This document shows, in pieces, positions 1-8,755 of a DNA stretch of 58,093 bases. Where the stretch lies: contig NZ_JACYVZ010000016.1 in NCBI RefSeq assembly GCF_014857925.1, positions 1 through 58,093 on the forward strand, given 5' to 3'. Numbering within the stretch: the first letter of the stretch is position 1; every line of letters begins with the position of its first letter. A program made the position numbers and the translations under genes. The notes under the pieces were generated by a model. The model searched no databases. It was not told the DNA's origin and saw only the letters and a program-made list of their open reading frames with translations. This DNA comes from Cysteiniphilum marinum (GTDB lineage Bacteria > Pseudomonadota > Gammaproteobacteria > Francisellales > Francisellaceae).

Positions 1-125
1 ATCTGCGTTGAATGCACACCATACTTTGAGGAAATCTCATTAATCGTTAAATCGCCTTTTATCGCGTCCAAAGCAACCTTGGCTTTAAATTCTGCTGTAT
101 AGCTTTTATTCTTCTTAGCTGGCAT
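1..125 (-). CDS. IS3-family transposase OrfA, N-terminal part
   Basis: Partial gene, truncated by the window start; 41 complete codons are visible from the ATG at 125. The peptide begins [20 protein letters not shown] and continues through [20 protein letters not shown]. This is the typical N-terminus of the IS3-family OrfA helix-turn-helix protein, which binds the element's ends; the catalytic DDE part is normally made from OrfB by frameshifting. A GGAGG site lies 7-8 bases upstream. Whether the element is intact cannot be judged from this window. Confidence 0.8.
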   Translation of the reverse strand, partial: MPAKKNKSYTAEFKAKVALDAIKGDLTINEISSKYGVHSTQ

Positions 126-214
126 TTGTTACCTCCTAATTTGGCACACAGTTTAACATTTTTGAGACGCTTTTTGTGTCTCTAACTGTGGTCCAAAATA
201 TGGGGAGTATTATA
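1..214 (-). mobile_element. IS3-type insertion sequence, left end (cut by window edge)
   Basis: The outer tip is at about 214, where the minus strand reads TATAATACTCCCCATATTTT, followed by about 90 bases of leader, a GGAGG ribosome binding site and the start of an OrfA-like transposase gene. A diverged copy of the same tip and leader occurs at 52413-52505, which supports this boundary. The rest of the element lies outside the window, so its second inverted repeat and target duplication cannot be seen. Confidence 0.7.
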
Positions 215-342
215 GTATTATTAGCTCAATGTTGTGATTGATATATTAAGATACAATTAATTAATTTTGGTAACTGGCAATTATGATTAATCGTCTACGA
301 TAATACGTGCACATCACTTGAAATGTGGATTTGTTAGAAATT

Positions 343-1074
343 ATGAGCGATATCAGTTTTAAAAAATATAAAGTACTATTGGTGGCAGTCTTACTGTCTT
401 TGTTTTCATCTCAGCATATTGCCTATTCATCTACGATCGATAAAATTATTGCGCACTGTGATGGTGGCTATGCAATGTGGATGGGTGTAAACGCAGAAAA
501 TCAATCACAGCAAAAGACGAGCTTTACGCAAACAACGCTCAAATTAAAAAAGCAAGACAGTAAGCAGATCGGCTATCAAGGGGTTATGTTCGCCTATAAT
601 TCGTCATTGTCTCCGTGTATAGAGAATATTGAGTTAGTCTCATTAATAGGCGGGGGGTATTATATGAGTAGAGAAGGTAAAGCCTTTGCGCCGATGAATA
701 TTGATAAACAATATACTTTAATCTTCACTGAGAGTAGTTTTTATGGAGAAAAAAAATACCTACAGTTTGTCGGATGTAGTCCAGATCTAGAAAATAAGAT
801 GACTGTCTCACAGTCATCTTTATTGAATGAAGAAGTAAGAAATAATTATAATAATGAGTATGATTTTCAATGCATAGATGCAGAAGACGAAGATGCCCGA
901 AACTCATATGAAGAAAGGCGCTTCAATTATGGGTATAATGCAAAGAATGCGCTCATGCCACAAGATGAAGTAATTAAAGATAGTGATAATAATGGTATCA
1001 ATGTTAGTTCTAAATTATCAGCTATTTTGAATTGTTTTTGCTGTATAAAGCGTGGAGATAATGTTGAAGACTAA
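343..1074 (+). CDS. Exported protein of unknown function
   Basis: 243 residues from the ATG at 343. An in-frame GTG at 325 is possible, but the ATG places a lysine-containing start directly before a hydrophobic core (VLLVAVLLSLFSS), a plausible Sec signal peptide ending near HIAYSS. The mature part has several cysteines (DGG-like region near HCDGGY, SPCIENIE, VGCSPD, FQCIDAEDED, and a terminal CFCCIKR), so disulfide bonds are likely if it is exported. I recognise no family. The 3' end overlaps the convergent gene at 1071-1733 by 4 bases. Confidence 0.6.
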   Translation: MSDISFKKYKVLLVAVLLSLFSSQHIAYSSTIDKIIAHCDGGYAMWMGVNAENQSQQKTSFTQTTLKLKKQDSKQIGYQGVMFAYNSSLSPCIENIELVSLIGGGYYMSREGKAFAPMNIDKQYTLIFTESSFYGEKKYLQFVGCSPDLENKMTVSQSSLLNEEVRNNYNNEYDFQCIDAEDEDARNSYEERRFNYGYNAKNALMPQDEVIKDSDNNGINVSSKLSAILNCFCCIKRGDNVED

Positions 1075-1733
1075 TTATTTTCATTCATTCGCTGTTGACT
1101 GTCCTTAAGGGGAGCACCTGTTGATGAATTTGAAAATATTGAGTTCGCCTCATCTGTAGATAGTTTTTCTTCTTGATTTAGCATGATCAAAGGTTTGATA
1201 AATTTATCAATAAATGCAACCAATATCGCAGACACCGCAGCAATAATGGGAAAAGCGGGAGCAGCAAATGCTGATAGAACAATGGCAGTAATGAGTAGTG
1301 CCAGTTTTAATGCCGAGAAAAAATAATGATAAGGCTGCATCCTCTTTGACAATTCAAACAATTTGCTTTGTTCTCGTAATTCAGCCAATGATGGTCTAAG
1401 CTTAGGGAAATTGTCCTCACAAGATTTAAATAAATTCATTAATTCTTCATACAGTTGGGGGTTATTTCCCTTTAGCTGACTTTCCAGTGCTTTGGCGATT
1501 TTTTCTTTATCTGATGATTGTTCGTGAGGTATTTGAGAACACAGCTTCCGGCATGTTTCGATGAGTTGTTCTTTTAACGCTTTGTGCTCTTTTAGTTGTT
1601 TTGGTAAGTCGAACATAATATCAAAGCATTCACTAATAGCGCTTTTAATAAATGATTTTTCATTTTCAGATAGCTTGGGCGCGTTTTGGGACACAGCATT
1701 CACAATATTATCTACAGCAATATTTTCCATCAT
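1071..1733 (-). CDS. Protein with C-terminal membrane hairpin, unknown function
   Basis: 220 residues from the ATG at 1733 (a second ATG follows at 1730), with an AGGAG site just upstream. Residues 1-135 are charged and predicted helical, with no signal peptide. At about 138-182 two adjacent hydrophobic segments (LKLALLITAIVLSAFAAPAF and FPIIAAVSAILVAFI) form a likely membrane hairpin, followed by a soluble tail rich in Ser, Asn and Glu. The layout of a soluble helical body plus late hairpin resembles the protein at 8727-10274, although I see no clear sequence identity. The gene is convergent with the exported protein before it. No family recognised; a membrane-inserting effector is a guess from context. 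Confidence 0.6.
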   Translation of the reverse strand: MMENIAVDNIVNAVSQNAPKLSENEKSFIKSAISECFDIMFDLPKQLKEHKALKEQLIETCRKLCSQIPHEQSSDKEKIAKALESQLKGNNPQLYEELMNLFKSCEDNFPKLRPSLAELREQSKLFELSKRMQPYHYFFSALKLALLITAIVLSAFAAPAFPIIAAVSAILVAFIDKFIKPLIMLNQEEKLSTDEANSIFSNSSTGAPLKDSQQRMNENN

Positions 1734-1956
1734 ATAGCTCCTTATGTTTGGTTTAGTACAACTTACTAAAGTATCGTGCTATAACCTGAATTAAAGCAAG
1801 GATTGTGATGTAGTATGGACAATTTGACGATTTAAAACCATTTGCAGGTAATGAGAGTAATCATAGCAATAAAAACTCATCAATCTGTCCGACATAAAGG
1901 GTGAGTCTTGGCAAATAGGCTTGTCCACTGTTAGATTGGCTACATGATTAATCAAG

Positions 1957-2505
1957 ATGCAGCAAATGGTAACGATGTCAGCGCAAACTCAAGTACAGTT
2001 AGCAACAAATAAAACGGATAAAACGAATAATGATCAGCTGATTATTACGATGATGCTAAGCAATATGCCGCAGAGTACTCATAATATGCGTGGCTTGAGC
2101 CTGATTAATATGGCGAGAAAGCAAGTCCCCTTGATGTTGATTGAAGCATATGCTGAAGGTTTTGCACGAACACTGGATGATGCAGCTGAGACTTTAAATG
2201 ACTTGGCAAATGATAAAAATGTGAAGTTTTATATGTTCACTAATAAGCATAATCAAACCGTAGGAATGTGTTCATTAAAATGCTGTGGGGGCAGTGTGTG
2301 GCTGCGAGATCTTGTGATTGTAAAAAGCATGAGAAATCGCGGTTACGCACAGGGGGTTATCGTCCGCTTATATCGAAGATATGTTCACAATCAAAGTGAT
2401 GTACACAATATGTTATTACGAGTCAGGGGTTGGAATTATCAAGCGCAGAATTTGTATAACAGGATGGGATTTAAGTGTGTCAATAGTAAATCATTTAATC
2501 ATTAA
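1957..2505 (+). CDS. GNAT-family N-acetyltransferase
   Basis: 182 residues. The C-terminal half has the acetyl-CoA-binding GNAT fold: strand LRDLVIVKSM followed by the pyrophosphate loop RNRGYAQG (residues 127-133, matching the R/Q-x-x-G-x-G/A pattern) and the motif-B segment NYQAQNLYNRMGF near the end. Such enzymes transfer acetyl groups from acetyl-CoA to amines on small molecules or proteins; the substrate cannot be read from sequence. The first 45 residues are a Thr/Asn/Gln-rich extension, and the start is uncertain because no Shine-Dalgarno site precedes 1957; ATG codons at 1966 and 1975 are alternatives. It lies 40 bases upstream of the 2546 gene and may be cotranscribed with it. Confidence 0.75.
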   Translation: MQQMVTMSAQTQVQLATNKTDKTNNDQLIITMMLSNMPQSTHNMRGLSLINMARKQVPLMLIEAYAEGFARTLDDAAETLNDLANDKNVKFYMFTNKHNQTVGMCSLKCCGGSVWLRDLVIVKSMRNRGYAQGVIVRLYRRYVHNQSDVHNMLLRVRGWNYQAQNLYNRMGFKCVNSKSFNH

Positions 2506-2545
2506 AAACCAGATAGAGTTAATATAATATCTAAGGAGATAAATT

Positions 2546-4441
2546 ATGGCAGAAAGTAAGAATAGTGATGACCTAAAGAAGGCTCTTATGAATAGGTATG
2601 CAGCCCTTCACAAACATGATATACCTGAAGAAAGTGACGACGATAGCGAGGATGATCTTGAAGATGCAGGTGAATTTGATGATCATGATACTAATAGTGC
2701 CTCTCAATCGCAAAATAACGTTGTTAATACTTCAAAAAGGTTAGAGGAAGTAGGAAGTGACAGGAAAAACTCACCTCAAACTGAAACAGGGCGAGTAGGC
2801 ACTCCACCCGTGCCACAAGTACCCGTGCCACAAGTACCAAAGTCAGCTAGGTCAATTCTAGAAAATAACAATCAAATTCTGATTGATCAGTCAACTGATA
2901 GTATTTTAATAGATGAGGTTATTAAGGATTTAGCTGCGTTAAAGGCAATAGGGGATTCTGAAAAAGGTTTATCTGAAGCCGAAATAAGGCTAGGCAGAGT
3001 ACAGATCCTACAAGATAAGTATATTCGGGATCAAAAAAATCAAAAGTATCTTGACATTCTTAGAACAATGAGAATAGAAGCTTTTCAGAAATCGTTAGAT
3101 GAAAGTAGTAGCATTATCCAAGAGCAAAATGGTTTAGATGAACCGGATGGAGGCTCTGAAAAGCAGTCAAATAGAGAAGCTCTAATTCCTTTAGATGAAA
3201 AACTCGTACAGCCTGATAAGTATAAAGAATCGTCAGACGATGTACTTGAACATTTAAACAAGACGGTCATGGGAAGTAATAATCAAAAGGAGATAGATAC
3301 CAATGCCATTGGTGGTAAGAAAGTTATGTCTGGCGGTGATCTGGATAATATAAATGCAACTTTAAGAGAAATAGATAAAAATAATTATCAGAATATATCG
3401 CAACGTAACGACGATATCAGTGAAGGAGTCAGACAAGGTATCAAAGACAAACTGCAAACGATAATAAATAGTAAGGACTCTGACAACGCTCAGGCAACGA
3501 GTCAGTTTTTCAATAAGGTCAACATAGATCAACAATTGTATGGTATTGATTTTAAAAACCTTAAAAAAGCTTCATTAAACCAGCAAGAAAAAGCATTAGG
3601 CATTGAGAATCCTCACCTTAAAGCGCAAAAGGAAATTATAGCAGTTATTGAAAGTCGCGGACAAGATGATAAGAATCTAAAAGGTGGCATGATAGCGGAT
3701 ATAAAAGCACACCTTGAGTGGGGTGCGTTTAACAAAGATGAGTTTTTAGGGTATGTGCATAAGTTATGTGAAAATACGGGGAACTTGACTGGAAGTACGA
3801 CAGCTAAACTGTTAGCCAATCAGCTAACCGATAATAAAACTATGCGTAGCTATATACTTGGTCAGCGTGAAAATGCTAATAACCATGTCAGTCAAAGAGA
3901 CATAAGAGATGCTCTTTCTAAATCTAATAATAGCTTTAACCAGTACCAAGCGGAAAAAAGTGAGACATATTTTAAAGTCCCAGATTTAACAGGTAAGTTA
4001 AATGAGGTAGAAAAACAGAGCCTTATCCTAAATATGCTTGGTGATAATTATCACGATAAAAAAGGACTTAAAACAGGCATGTTAGAAGCGATGAAAGATC
4101 ATCTTAATAAGCATGGGGAAATTAAACCAGATGAATTTAAGCAAGGACTGAAAAAGTTATGTGAAAACACAGGAATGTTTACGGGAAGCTCAACAGCAGA
4201 AACCTTAGCAGGGAATCTTAGTAAAGATGGTGAAAGTAGTAAGATGTTGCGCGAATATTTAGGTGTGCAAAAGGAATATGAAGAATATGGTAGAGTTAGA
4301 CAGCGGGATTTAAGGGGTGTTTTGCATGGTAAGGATAAGGCAGAAGGCTTTAATCACAATAAATCTGAGTCCAATAAGAATGATTATTTCGTTTTCAAAA
4401 CTCAGGTAGAATCTTCTGAATCCAGTGTGCAACCTTCATAA
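2546..4441 (+). CDS. Large acidic protein with two copies of an NTG-STA module
   Basis: 631 residues from an ATG preceded by AAGGAGAT. There is no signal peptide or membrane segment. Residues 28-48 are a run of Asp and Glu, 86-99 a proline/valine stretch with a 15-base tandem repeat (VPQ units), and 100-340 is predicted helical or coiled. The C-terminal half holds two related blocks, about 361-480 and 491-618. Each contains an LCENTG turn, an STA...LA helix start, an R-xx-YxxG stretch, an (R/Q)RD(I/L)R motif and a final YF. A single copy of the block is also found in the 10544-12397 protein. I recognise no family. The modular, acidic, leaderless build is typical of translocated effectors, but that is inference. 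Confidence 0.7.
   Translation: MAESKNSDDLKKALMNRYAALHKHDIPEESDDDSEDDLEDAGEFDDHDTNSASQSQNNVVNTSKRLEEVGSDRKNSPQTETGRVGTPPVPQVPVPQVPKSARSILENNNQILIDQSTDSILIDEVIKDLAALKAIGDSEKGLSEAEIRLGRVQILQDKYIRDQKNQKYLDILRTMRIEAFQKSLDESSSIIQEQNGLDEPDGGSEKQSNREALIPLDEKLVQPDKYKESSDDVLEHLNKTVMGSNNQKEIDTNAIGGKKVMSGGDLDNINATLREIDKNNYQNISQRNDDISEGVRQGIKDKLQTIINSKDSDNAQATSQFFNKVNIDQQLYGIDFKNLKKASLNQQEKALGIENPHLKAQKEIIAVIESRGQDDKNLKGGMIADIKAHLEWGAFNKDEFLGYVHKLCENTGNLTGSTTAKLLANQLTDNKTMRSYILGQRENANNHVSQRDIRDALSKSNNSFNQYQAEKSETYFKVPDLTGKLNEVEKQSLILNMLGDNYHDKKGLKTGMLEAMKDHLNKHGEIKPDEFKQGLKKLCENTGMFTGSSTAETLAGNLSKDGESSKMLREYLGVQKEYEEYGRVRQRDLRGVLHGKDKAEGFNHNKSESNKNDYFVFKTQVESSESSVQPS
3626..4399 (+). repeat. Tandem protein-level repeat (NTG-STA module, copies 1 and 2)
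   Basis: Copy 1 covers about 3626-3986 and copy 2 about 4016-4399 within the 2546-4441 gene. Shared positions include HL...G......DEF, KLCENTG, TGS(T/S)TA, LA..L, a YILG/YLGV stretch, RD(I/L)R and a terminal YF. The copies are diverged at DNA level, so this is an old domain duplication rather than a recent tandem repeat. Boundaries are approximate. Confidence 0.7.
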
Positions 4442-4457
4442 AACCATGTCGGTTTTA
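4439..4457 (+). terminator. Possible terminator hairpin after the 2546 gene
   Basis: The 7-bp stem TAAAACC/GGTTTTA with a 5-base loop starts in the stop codon of the preceding gene. The stem is AT-rich and the U-tract is part of it, so termination is only plausible. Confidence 0.3.
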
Positions 4458-4540
4458 ATACTCCCCCACAAGTGCTCACCATCCCCTGAGTGTCAGTCGA
4501 AGTGATGCCTGAGCATCAGCTAATACTCTCTCCTCTTGAG

Positions 4541-4580
4541 GGATTGCTCGTGCGGCTTAAGCTGCACGGGTAAGGGGTAA
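4541..4580. repeat. Short dispersed palindrome, copy 1
   Basis: The core GTGCGGCTTAAGCTGCAC is an almost perfect inverted repeat around CTTAAG, flanked by GCTC on the left and GGGTAAGG on the right. A second copy with compensating differences lies at 49887-49925. Both are intergenic, as expected for a REP-like element. Otherwise the 277-base gap 4442-4718 shows only the hairpin after the stop and an AT-rich stretch before the next gene. Confidence 0.55.
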
Positions 4581-4718
4581 TTAACACTCAACTTATTTTT
4601 GATTTCGTTACTAAGGGCATCTGCAAACCACATAAAATAATGACAACGGTCATGGCAATTTCGCCTATATATCGTTACTATTATCGCTAAATAATTTTTA
4701 TAAAAGCATATTGCTGCC

Positions 4719-6425
4719 ATGCCTAAGAAAATTTATATCGGTTCGTCTAATTTTGCTGAGCTTATTACTGAGAATGCTGTATTTGTCGATAAGAGTTTGT
4801 TTATTAAAGATATTATTGAGGATACAAGTAAAGTAATTTTAATCACACGACCAAGACGCTTTGGCAAAACTTTAAATATGTCGATGTTGCATCATTTCTT
4901 TGCCTCAAAAGTTGACTTCACAGAAACGACTGGACTATTTGACAATCTCGCGATTGCTAAGGAAGATAATGGCTTTTATCTTAAAACCTACCAAGGTAAC
5001 TATCCGGTGATTTTTATCAGCTTCAAAGATATCAAAGCACGTGATTATGAAACAGCGCAGGAACAGTTATCTTTTCTACTACAAGAAGTTTTTGCAAATC
5101 ACCGTGAGCTTATGCAATCTGAGCAGTTAGATGAGATAGATAAAATAAAATTTAGAAGTTATCTTGAGATGGAAACCTTCAGCGCGTCTAAAATTGACAT
5201 AAGTCTACGCCTACTTAGTCAGCTGCTTTATAAACATTATCAGCGGCGAGTCGTCGTTTTGCTTGATGAATATGACACACCATTAAATGCGGCTTATATC
5301 GAGGGTTATATTGAAGCACTAACCCCTTTAATGCGTAATTTAATGAGTAACACCTTTAAAGACAATAATGCTTTACATAAAGGGGTGATGACAGGTATTT
5401 TACGTGTCTCCAAAGATAGTATGTTATCGGGCTTAAATAATCTAAAAGTCTATACTATATTGGATACGAAATACCGTGAGTATTTTGGGTTTAGGGAGCT
5501 AGATATAGATGAATTATACCAAACCCAAGGCTTAGAATCCGACAAAGTGAATGCCAAAAAATGGTATAACGGTTATAACTTTGCAGGTCTTGAGATCTAT
5601 AATCCATGGTCAATTCTAAATTGTTTAAGCAATGAAGGTCAATTTGACGATTACTGGATACATACCTCAAATAATAAAATGATTGAGACTTTGTTATTAA
5701 AATTTCGTGAAGATGTGCATCCGGCATTAACTAAGTTGATGGAGTATGGCACAGCTGAAGTGGTGATTGATCGTCATGTGACTTATGATACCCTAAGCTA
5801 TCAAAGCAGTAGTTTATGGAGTCTTTTGCTATTTGCAGGATATTTAACAACAGAGAAGGTTAGTACGACGGATGGCTTATTATATGAGTGTGTTGTGCGC
5901 CTACCCAATATCGAAATTGTCCATTTGTTAAATTACTATTTTAAATTCTGGTTTAACACGCGCATGGGTGTGCAATACCAGTCATTTTTAGATAACTTAG
6001 TTTATGGCAGAGTCGATGAATTTAGTCAGCAGTTAAATACCTACCTAACCGAAAGCTTAAGCGTTCGAGATACCGGCTACACAGCGGAGAAGTTTTATCA
6101 TGGGTTGGTGCTGGGGCTAATTGCTTCCTTAAGATCAACGTATATTGTGCATTCTAATCGTGAGTCAGGTTTTGGCTTTGCTGATGTGTTGTTATATCCC
6201 TTAGCAAATAATCCTAAAAATGACCTAGGCATTGTTATGGAGTTTAAGCATGCCAAAGAAGATAATAGCCAAAACCTAAATGAGTTAGCCGATAAAGCCT
6301 TAGCACAAGTGCGTCACAAAAACTATATTGCTGAATTAACAGCACAGCCACAAGTCAAACGGATCCTGTGCCTAGGTTTAGCATTTAATCATAAGCAGGT
6401 TGTGGTTAAGCATTATTGGCAGTGA
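4719..6425 (+). CDS. AAA-ATPase-like protein with C-terminal PD-(D/E)XK nuclease domain
   Basis: 568 residues. The N-terminus starts with the IYIGSSNFAELI...FVDKS pattern of the AAA-ATPase-like family (PF09820). A modified P-loop RPRRFGKT lies at 44-51 and a Walker B segment VVLLDEYDTPL at about 179-189. The last 90 residues contain GFGFADVLLYP and VMEFKHA, the D...ExK pattern of the PD-(D/E)XK nuclease-like domain (PF08011, formerly DUF1703). The family is common in multiple copies in Bacteroidetes and in intracellular Gammaproteobacteria; its substrate and role are not established. No good ribosome site precedes the ATG. A small ORF overlaps its stop codon. Confidence 0.85.
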   Translation: MPKKIYIGSSNFAELITENAVFVDKSLFIKDIIEDTSKVILITRPRRFGKTLNMSMLHHFFASKVDFTETTGLFDNLAIAKEDNGFYLKTYQGNYPVIFISFKDIKARDYETAQEQLSFLLQEVFANHRELMQSEQLDEIDKIKFRSYLEMETFSASKIDISLRLLSQLLYKHYQRRVVVLLDEYDTPLNAAYIEGYIEALTPLMRNLMSNTFKDNNALHKGVMTGILRVSKDSMLSGLNNLKVYTILDTKYREYFGFRELDIDELYQTQGLESDKVNAKKWYNGYNFAGLEIYNPWSILNCLSNEGQFDDYWIHTSNNKMIETLLLKFREDVHPALTKLMEYGTAEVVIDRHVTYDTLSYQSSSLWSLLLFAGYLTTEKVSTTDGLLYECVVRLPNIEIVHLLNYYFKFWFNTRMGVQYQSFLDNLVYGRVDEFSQQLNTYLTESLSVRDTGYTAEKFYHGLVLGLIASLRSTYIVHSNRESGFGFADVLLYPLANNPKNDLGIVMEFKHAKEDNSQNLNELADKALAQVRHKNYIAELTAQPQVKRILCLGLAFNHKQVVVKHYWQ

Positions 6426-6583
6426 TGTTGTGCAAAACTGCAACCCAATCACCCAAAATTATCAAAAATTTCTTCGACACTGAACACCGCAAAATGATTT
6501 ACGAGCGGTATAGAGTGAAAAATAACAGCAATAGTCATCAAAGTGTCTGGTTTAGGCTAAGATACCCTAAGTATGATCTTTAA
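6425..6583 (+). CDS. Possible 52-residue small protein
   Basis: The ATG overlaps the TGA of the preceding gene (TGATG), the classical arrangement for translational coupling. The peptide contains FFDTEHRKMIYERYR and ends VWFRLRYPKYDL; it is basic and rich in aromatic residues, with no low-complexity run. It has no ribosome site of its own and I recognise no family. It could equally be chance. Confidence 0.35.
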   Translation: MLCKTATQSPKIIKNFFDTEHRKMIYERYRVKNNSNSHQSVWFRLRYPKYDL

Positions 6584-6621
6584 TTTGTTAGTATTGATAT
6601 ATTGCTTGTAAATGATTCTTC

Positions 6622-6638
6622 TGAATCTTTTAGATTCA
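6622..6638. promoter_or_regulatory. Inverted repeat upstream of the two-component operon
   Basis: TGAATCT-TTT-AGATTCA is a perfect 7-bp inverted repeat about 80 bases before the response regulator start. A further GATTC lies at 6614-6618. It could be an operator for the regulator itself or a weak terminator for the upstream genes; the sequence does not decide. Confidence 0.35.
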
Positions 6639-6717
6639 TTTGGATACGTAAAAGTGATGAAAGTTAGTAATTTGTTTCAGATAATTAAATTGAGTTTACA
6701 TAGTAAGGTGTGATGTG

Positions 6718-7461
6718 ATGTCTAAAGTGATTCTTGTCGTCGATGATGACAAAGAAATTTGTAGTCAACTGGCTGAGATCTTAAAAAGAGAAAGTTATCT
6801 TGTCAGAAGAGCGCATGATACTCTTTCAGCCGAGCTTGCGATTAAAACACATCATCCTGATTTGATGTTGCTTGACATCATGATGCCTGGTGAGAGTGGG
6901 ATTGATTTTTGCCGTCGGGTGCATGAATCGTATAAAACCCCGATAATTATGGTAACGGCTTCTAGCGAGTTAATCGATGAGGTATTGGCATATGAGTTTG
7001 GTGCAGATGACTATATCTGCAAGCCCTTTAATAGTAAGTTGCTATTAGCGAAAATTAAAACAGCACTGCGTCATTACGGACATAGTAAATCGGTCGATGT
7101 GCGCTATATATTATTTAATGGTTGGGCAGTTGACATGGCTGAGAAAAATTTGGTTTCACCAGAGATGCGCGTTAAGGAGTTAGCATTATCTGAGTATAAA
7201 TTGCTTATTGCCTTGATACAACATCAGGGGCAAATTCTCTCGAGAGATGAGTTAATCAGAGCTGTATATAATCGTGAGTTTGATGGCTATAATCGTGCCA
7301 TTGATGTTGCGATTAGCCGTATTAGAAAGAAGTTTGGTGATACTGGCGAAGATAAACGTATTATCAAAACGGTGTCGGGTTATGGTTATATGTTTTTGCC
7401 TGAAGTGACGCACTCTCAACAGCTTAAATATATGTCAGTGAATGAATCCACTACGCTTTAA
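6718..7461 (+). CDS. OmpR/PhoB-family response regulator
   Basis: About 247 residues from the ATG at 6718 (the preceding GTG at 6715 is also in frame); AAGGTG lies upstream at a suitable distance. The receiver domain has the acidic pocket D9-D11, phosphoacceptor D53 (LLLDIMMPG), T80 and K102 (YICKPFN). The C-terminal winged helix contains LLIALIQHQGQILSRDEL and the DVAISRIRKKFG recognition segment, ending with KTVSGYGYMF. It overlaps the histidine kinase gene by 20 bases, so the two are translated together and form a cognate pair. The controlled genes are unknown; the neighbouring accessory genes are candidates. Confidence 0.93.
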   Translation: MSKVILVVDDDKEICSQLAEILKRESYLVRRAHDTLSAELAIKTHHPDLMLLDIMMPGESGIDFCRRVHESYKTPIIMVTASSELIDEVLAYEFGADDYICKPFNSKLLLAKIKTALRHYGHSKSVDVRYILFNGWAVDMAEKNLVSPEMRVKELALSEYKLLIALIQHQGQILSRDELIRAVYNREFDGYNRAIDVAISRIRKKFGDTGEDKRIIKTVSGYGYMFLPEVTHSQQLKYMSVNESTTL

Positions 7462-8755
7462 ATATATATCCTCTTGGTGCTTTGTTACTGCTATCGCGGT
7501 ACTCTTTGCAGTGAGTTTACTACTTTCCATCGAAACATATCGACAGTATCTAGAGCGACAGCAGCAAAAAGCATTACATGTCATGGTAATGAAGCTATTG
7601 GAAGCTCAGAATATTTCTAGCTGTGATGGTCAGCATCAAACAGATAGCTGGATTTTTAGCAGTGATTTGTCATCGACTCCTAAGTATAACAATATCATTT
7701 GGCTTAATTGGCAAAATCTTAAAATGATCCAACCAGATCAAATGTATCGTCACTTAGAAGAGAATCTAAGTCAATATTTAGGTCATGGTATCTTAGCAAA
7801 CTATTATTTATCAGTTTGTTTTAGTGATTTATCTCAGCAAAAAAACTGCTTAAATTTCACCTTTAAAGGCGGGGCACATAAGTATTTATTATTGCTGACA
7901 TTGATATTTTTAGTTCTGCTGATATCACTATTACTCATATTTATCGTCTTTACACAGCGCATGACGCATGCTCTGCTACATATAGCCTATATTGCAAAAA
8001 AATTGAAATTACCATTGAATGTTAGGGTGCATTCTTTTGCGCCATTGAATATCTACCATGCGCGAACGTTGATGATTGACGTGCTAAATGAACTTGAAAA
8101 ATCGCTACATAATCAAACCCAAATGTTAGCAGCTATTTCGCATGATATAAAAACACCTCTAACAAAAGCAGGATTGTATTTAGAGCCATTACTAAGTGAT
8201 ACGCAACACAATAAGATACAAAGCTATTTTGACGATATTCGCTATATGTCAGATCAAATATTGCGTTACACACGTCAGGTTCATGACCAGGAGACAAAGC
8301 AATGGATTGATCTTTATGATCTAATTGAATCGGAGTGTATGGATTATCAATTCTATGGGCATAATATTGTGCTAACAAGTGATTTAAATGAGCCGGTATT
8401 CGTATGCTCACAAAGAAAAGCACTCAAGCGTGCGATGAGTAATGTCATCGACAATGCCTTTAAATACGCAAGTGCGCTTCAAGTTAATCTTTATCGACAG
8501 GCACAATATCTGAGGCTTGAGTTTGTTGATAATGGCAGTGGTGTGCCAGAGGAGGTGTTGCATAAATTAAGTCAGCCATTTTATCGTGTTGATCATGCGC
8601 GCACGGCACATCAAGGACAAATCAAAGGTGTTGGCTTAGGGCTATCCATTGTTGCAACGATTTTGCAAGCCAATGACATAAAGCTTGAGATAACTAATTC
8701 CACGCAAGGTGGTTTGAGTATTTGTTTTATTTGGCGATATCACTTGCCCGCGTAA
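7442..8755 (+). CDS. Membrane sensor histidine kinase
   Basis: 437 residues. One membrane segment lies at about 12-30, then a periplasmic loop of about 115 residues with several cysteines (SSCDG, VCFSD, NCLNF), then a second membrane segment at 147-171. A short linker leads to the dimerisation helix with phosphorylated H234 (AISHDIKTPLT). The ATPase domain shows the N box (NVIDNAFKYA, 334-343), G1 (DNGSG, 363-367) and G2 (GVGLGLS, 396-402). It is the partner of the overlapping response regulator. The signal is unknown. Its 3' end overlaps the convergent gene 8727-10274 by 29 bases. Confidence 0.93.
   Translation: MNPLRFKYISSWCFVTAIAVLFAVSLLLSIETYRQYLERQQQKALHVMVMKLLEAQNISSCDGQHQTDSWIFSSDLSSTPKYNNIIWLNWQNLKMIQPDQMYRHLEENLSQYLGHGILANYYLSVCFSDLSQQKNCLNFTFKGGAHKYLLLLTLIFLVLLISLLLIFIVFTQRMTHALLHIAYIAKKLKLPLNVRVHSFAPLNIYHARTLMIDVLNELEKSLHNQTQMLAAISHDIKTPLTKAGLYLEPLLSDTQHNKIQSYFDDIRYMSDQILRYTRQVHDQETKQWIDLYDLIESECMDYQFYGHNIVLTSDLNEPVFVCSQRKALKRAMSNVIDNAFKYASALQVNLYRQAQYLRLEFVDNGSGVPEEVLHKLSQPFYRVDHARTAHQGQIKGVGLGLSIVATILQANDIKLEITNSTQGGLSICFIWRYHLPA

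Noticed and set aside
2810-2838. Two 15-base tandem units in the 2546 gene as a CRISPR or VNTR
   Set aside because: Only two units and coding for VPQ repeats; no spacer structure. No CRISPR array was seen anywhere in the window.
1957-4441. GNAT enzyme plus 2546 protein as a TacT-like toxin-antitoxin pair
   Set aside because: The partner gene is large and lies downstream, and no small ribbon-helix-helix antitoxin precedes the acetyltransferase.
4520-4720. 66-residue minus-strand ORF upstream of the AAA/PD-(D/E)XK gene
   Set aside because: It crosses the palindromic repeat, has odd composition (many Cys, His, Tyr) and no ribosome site; it reads as chance in an intergenic region.
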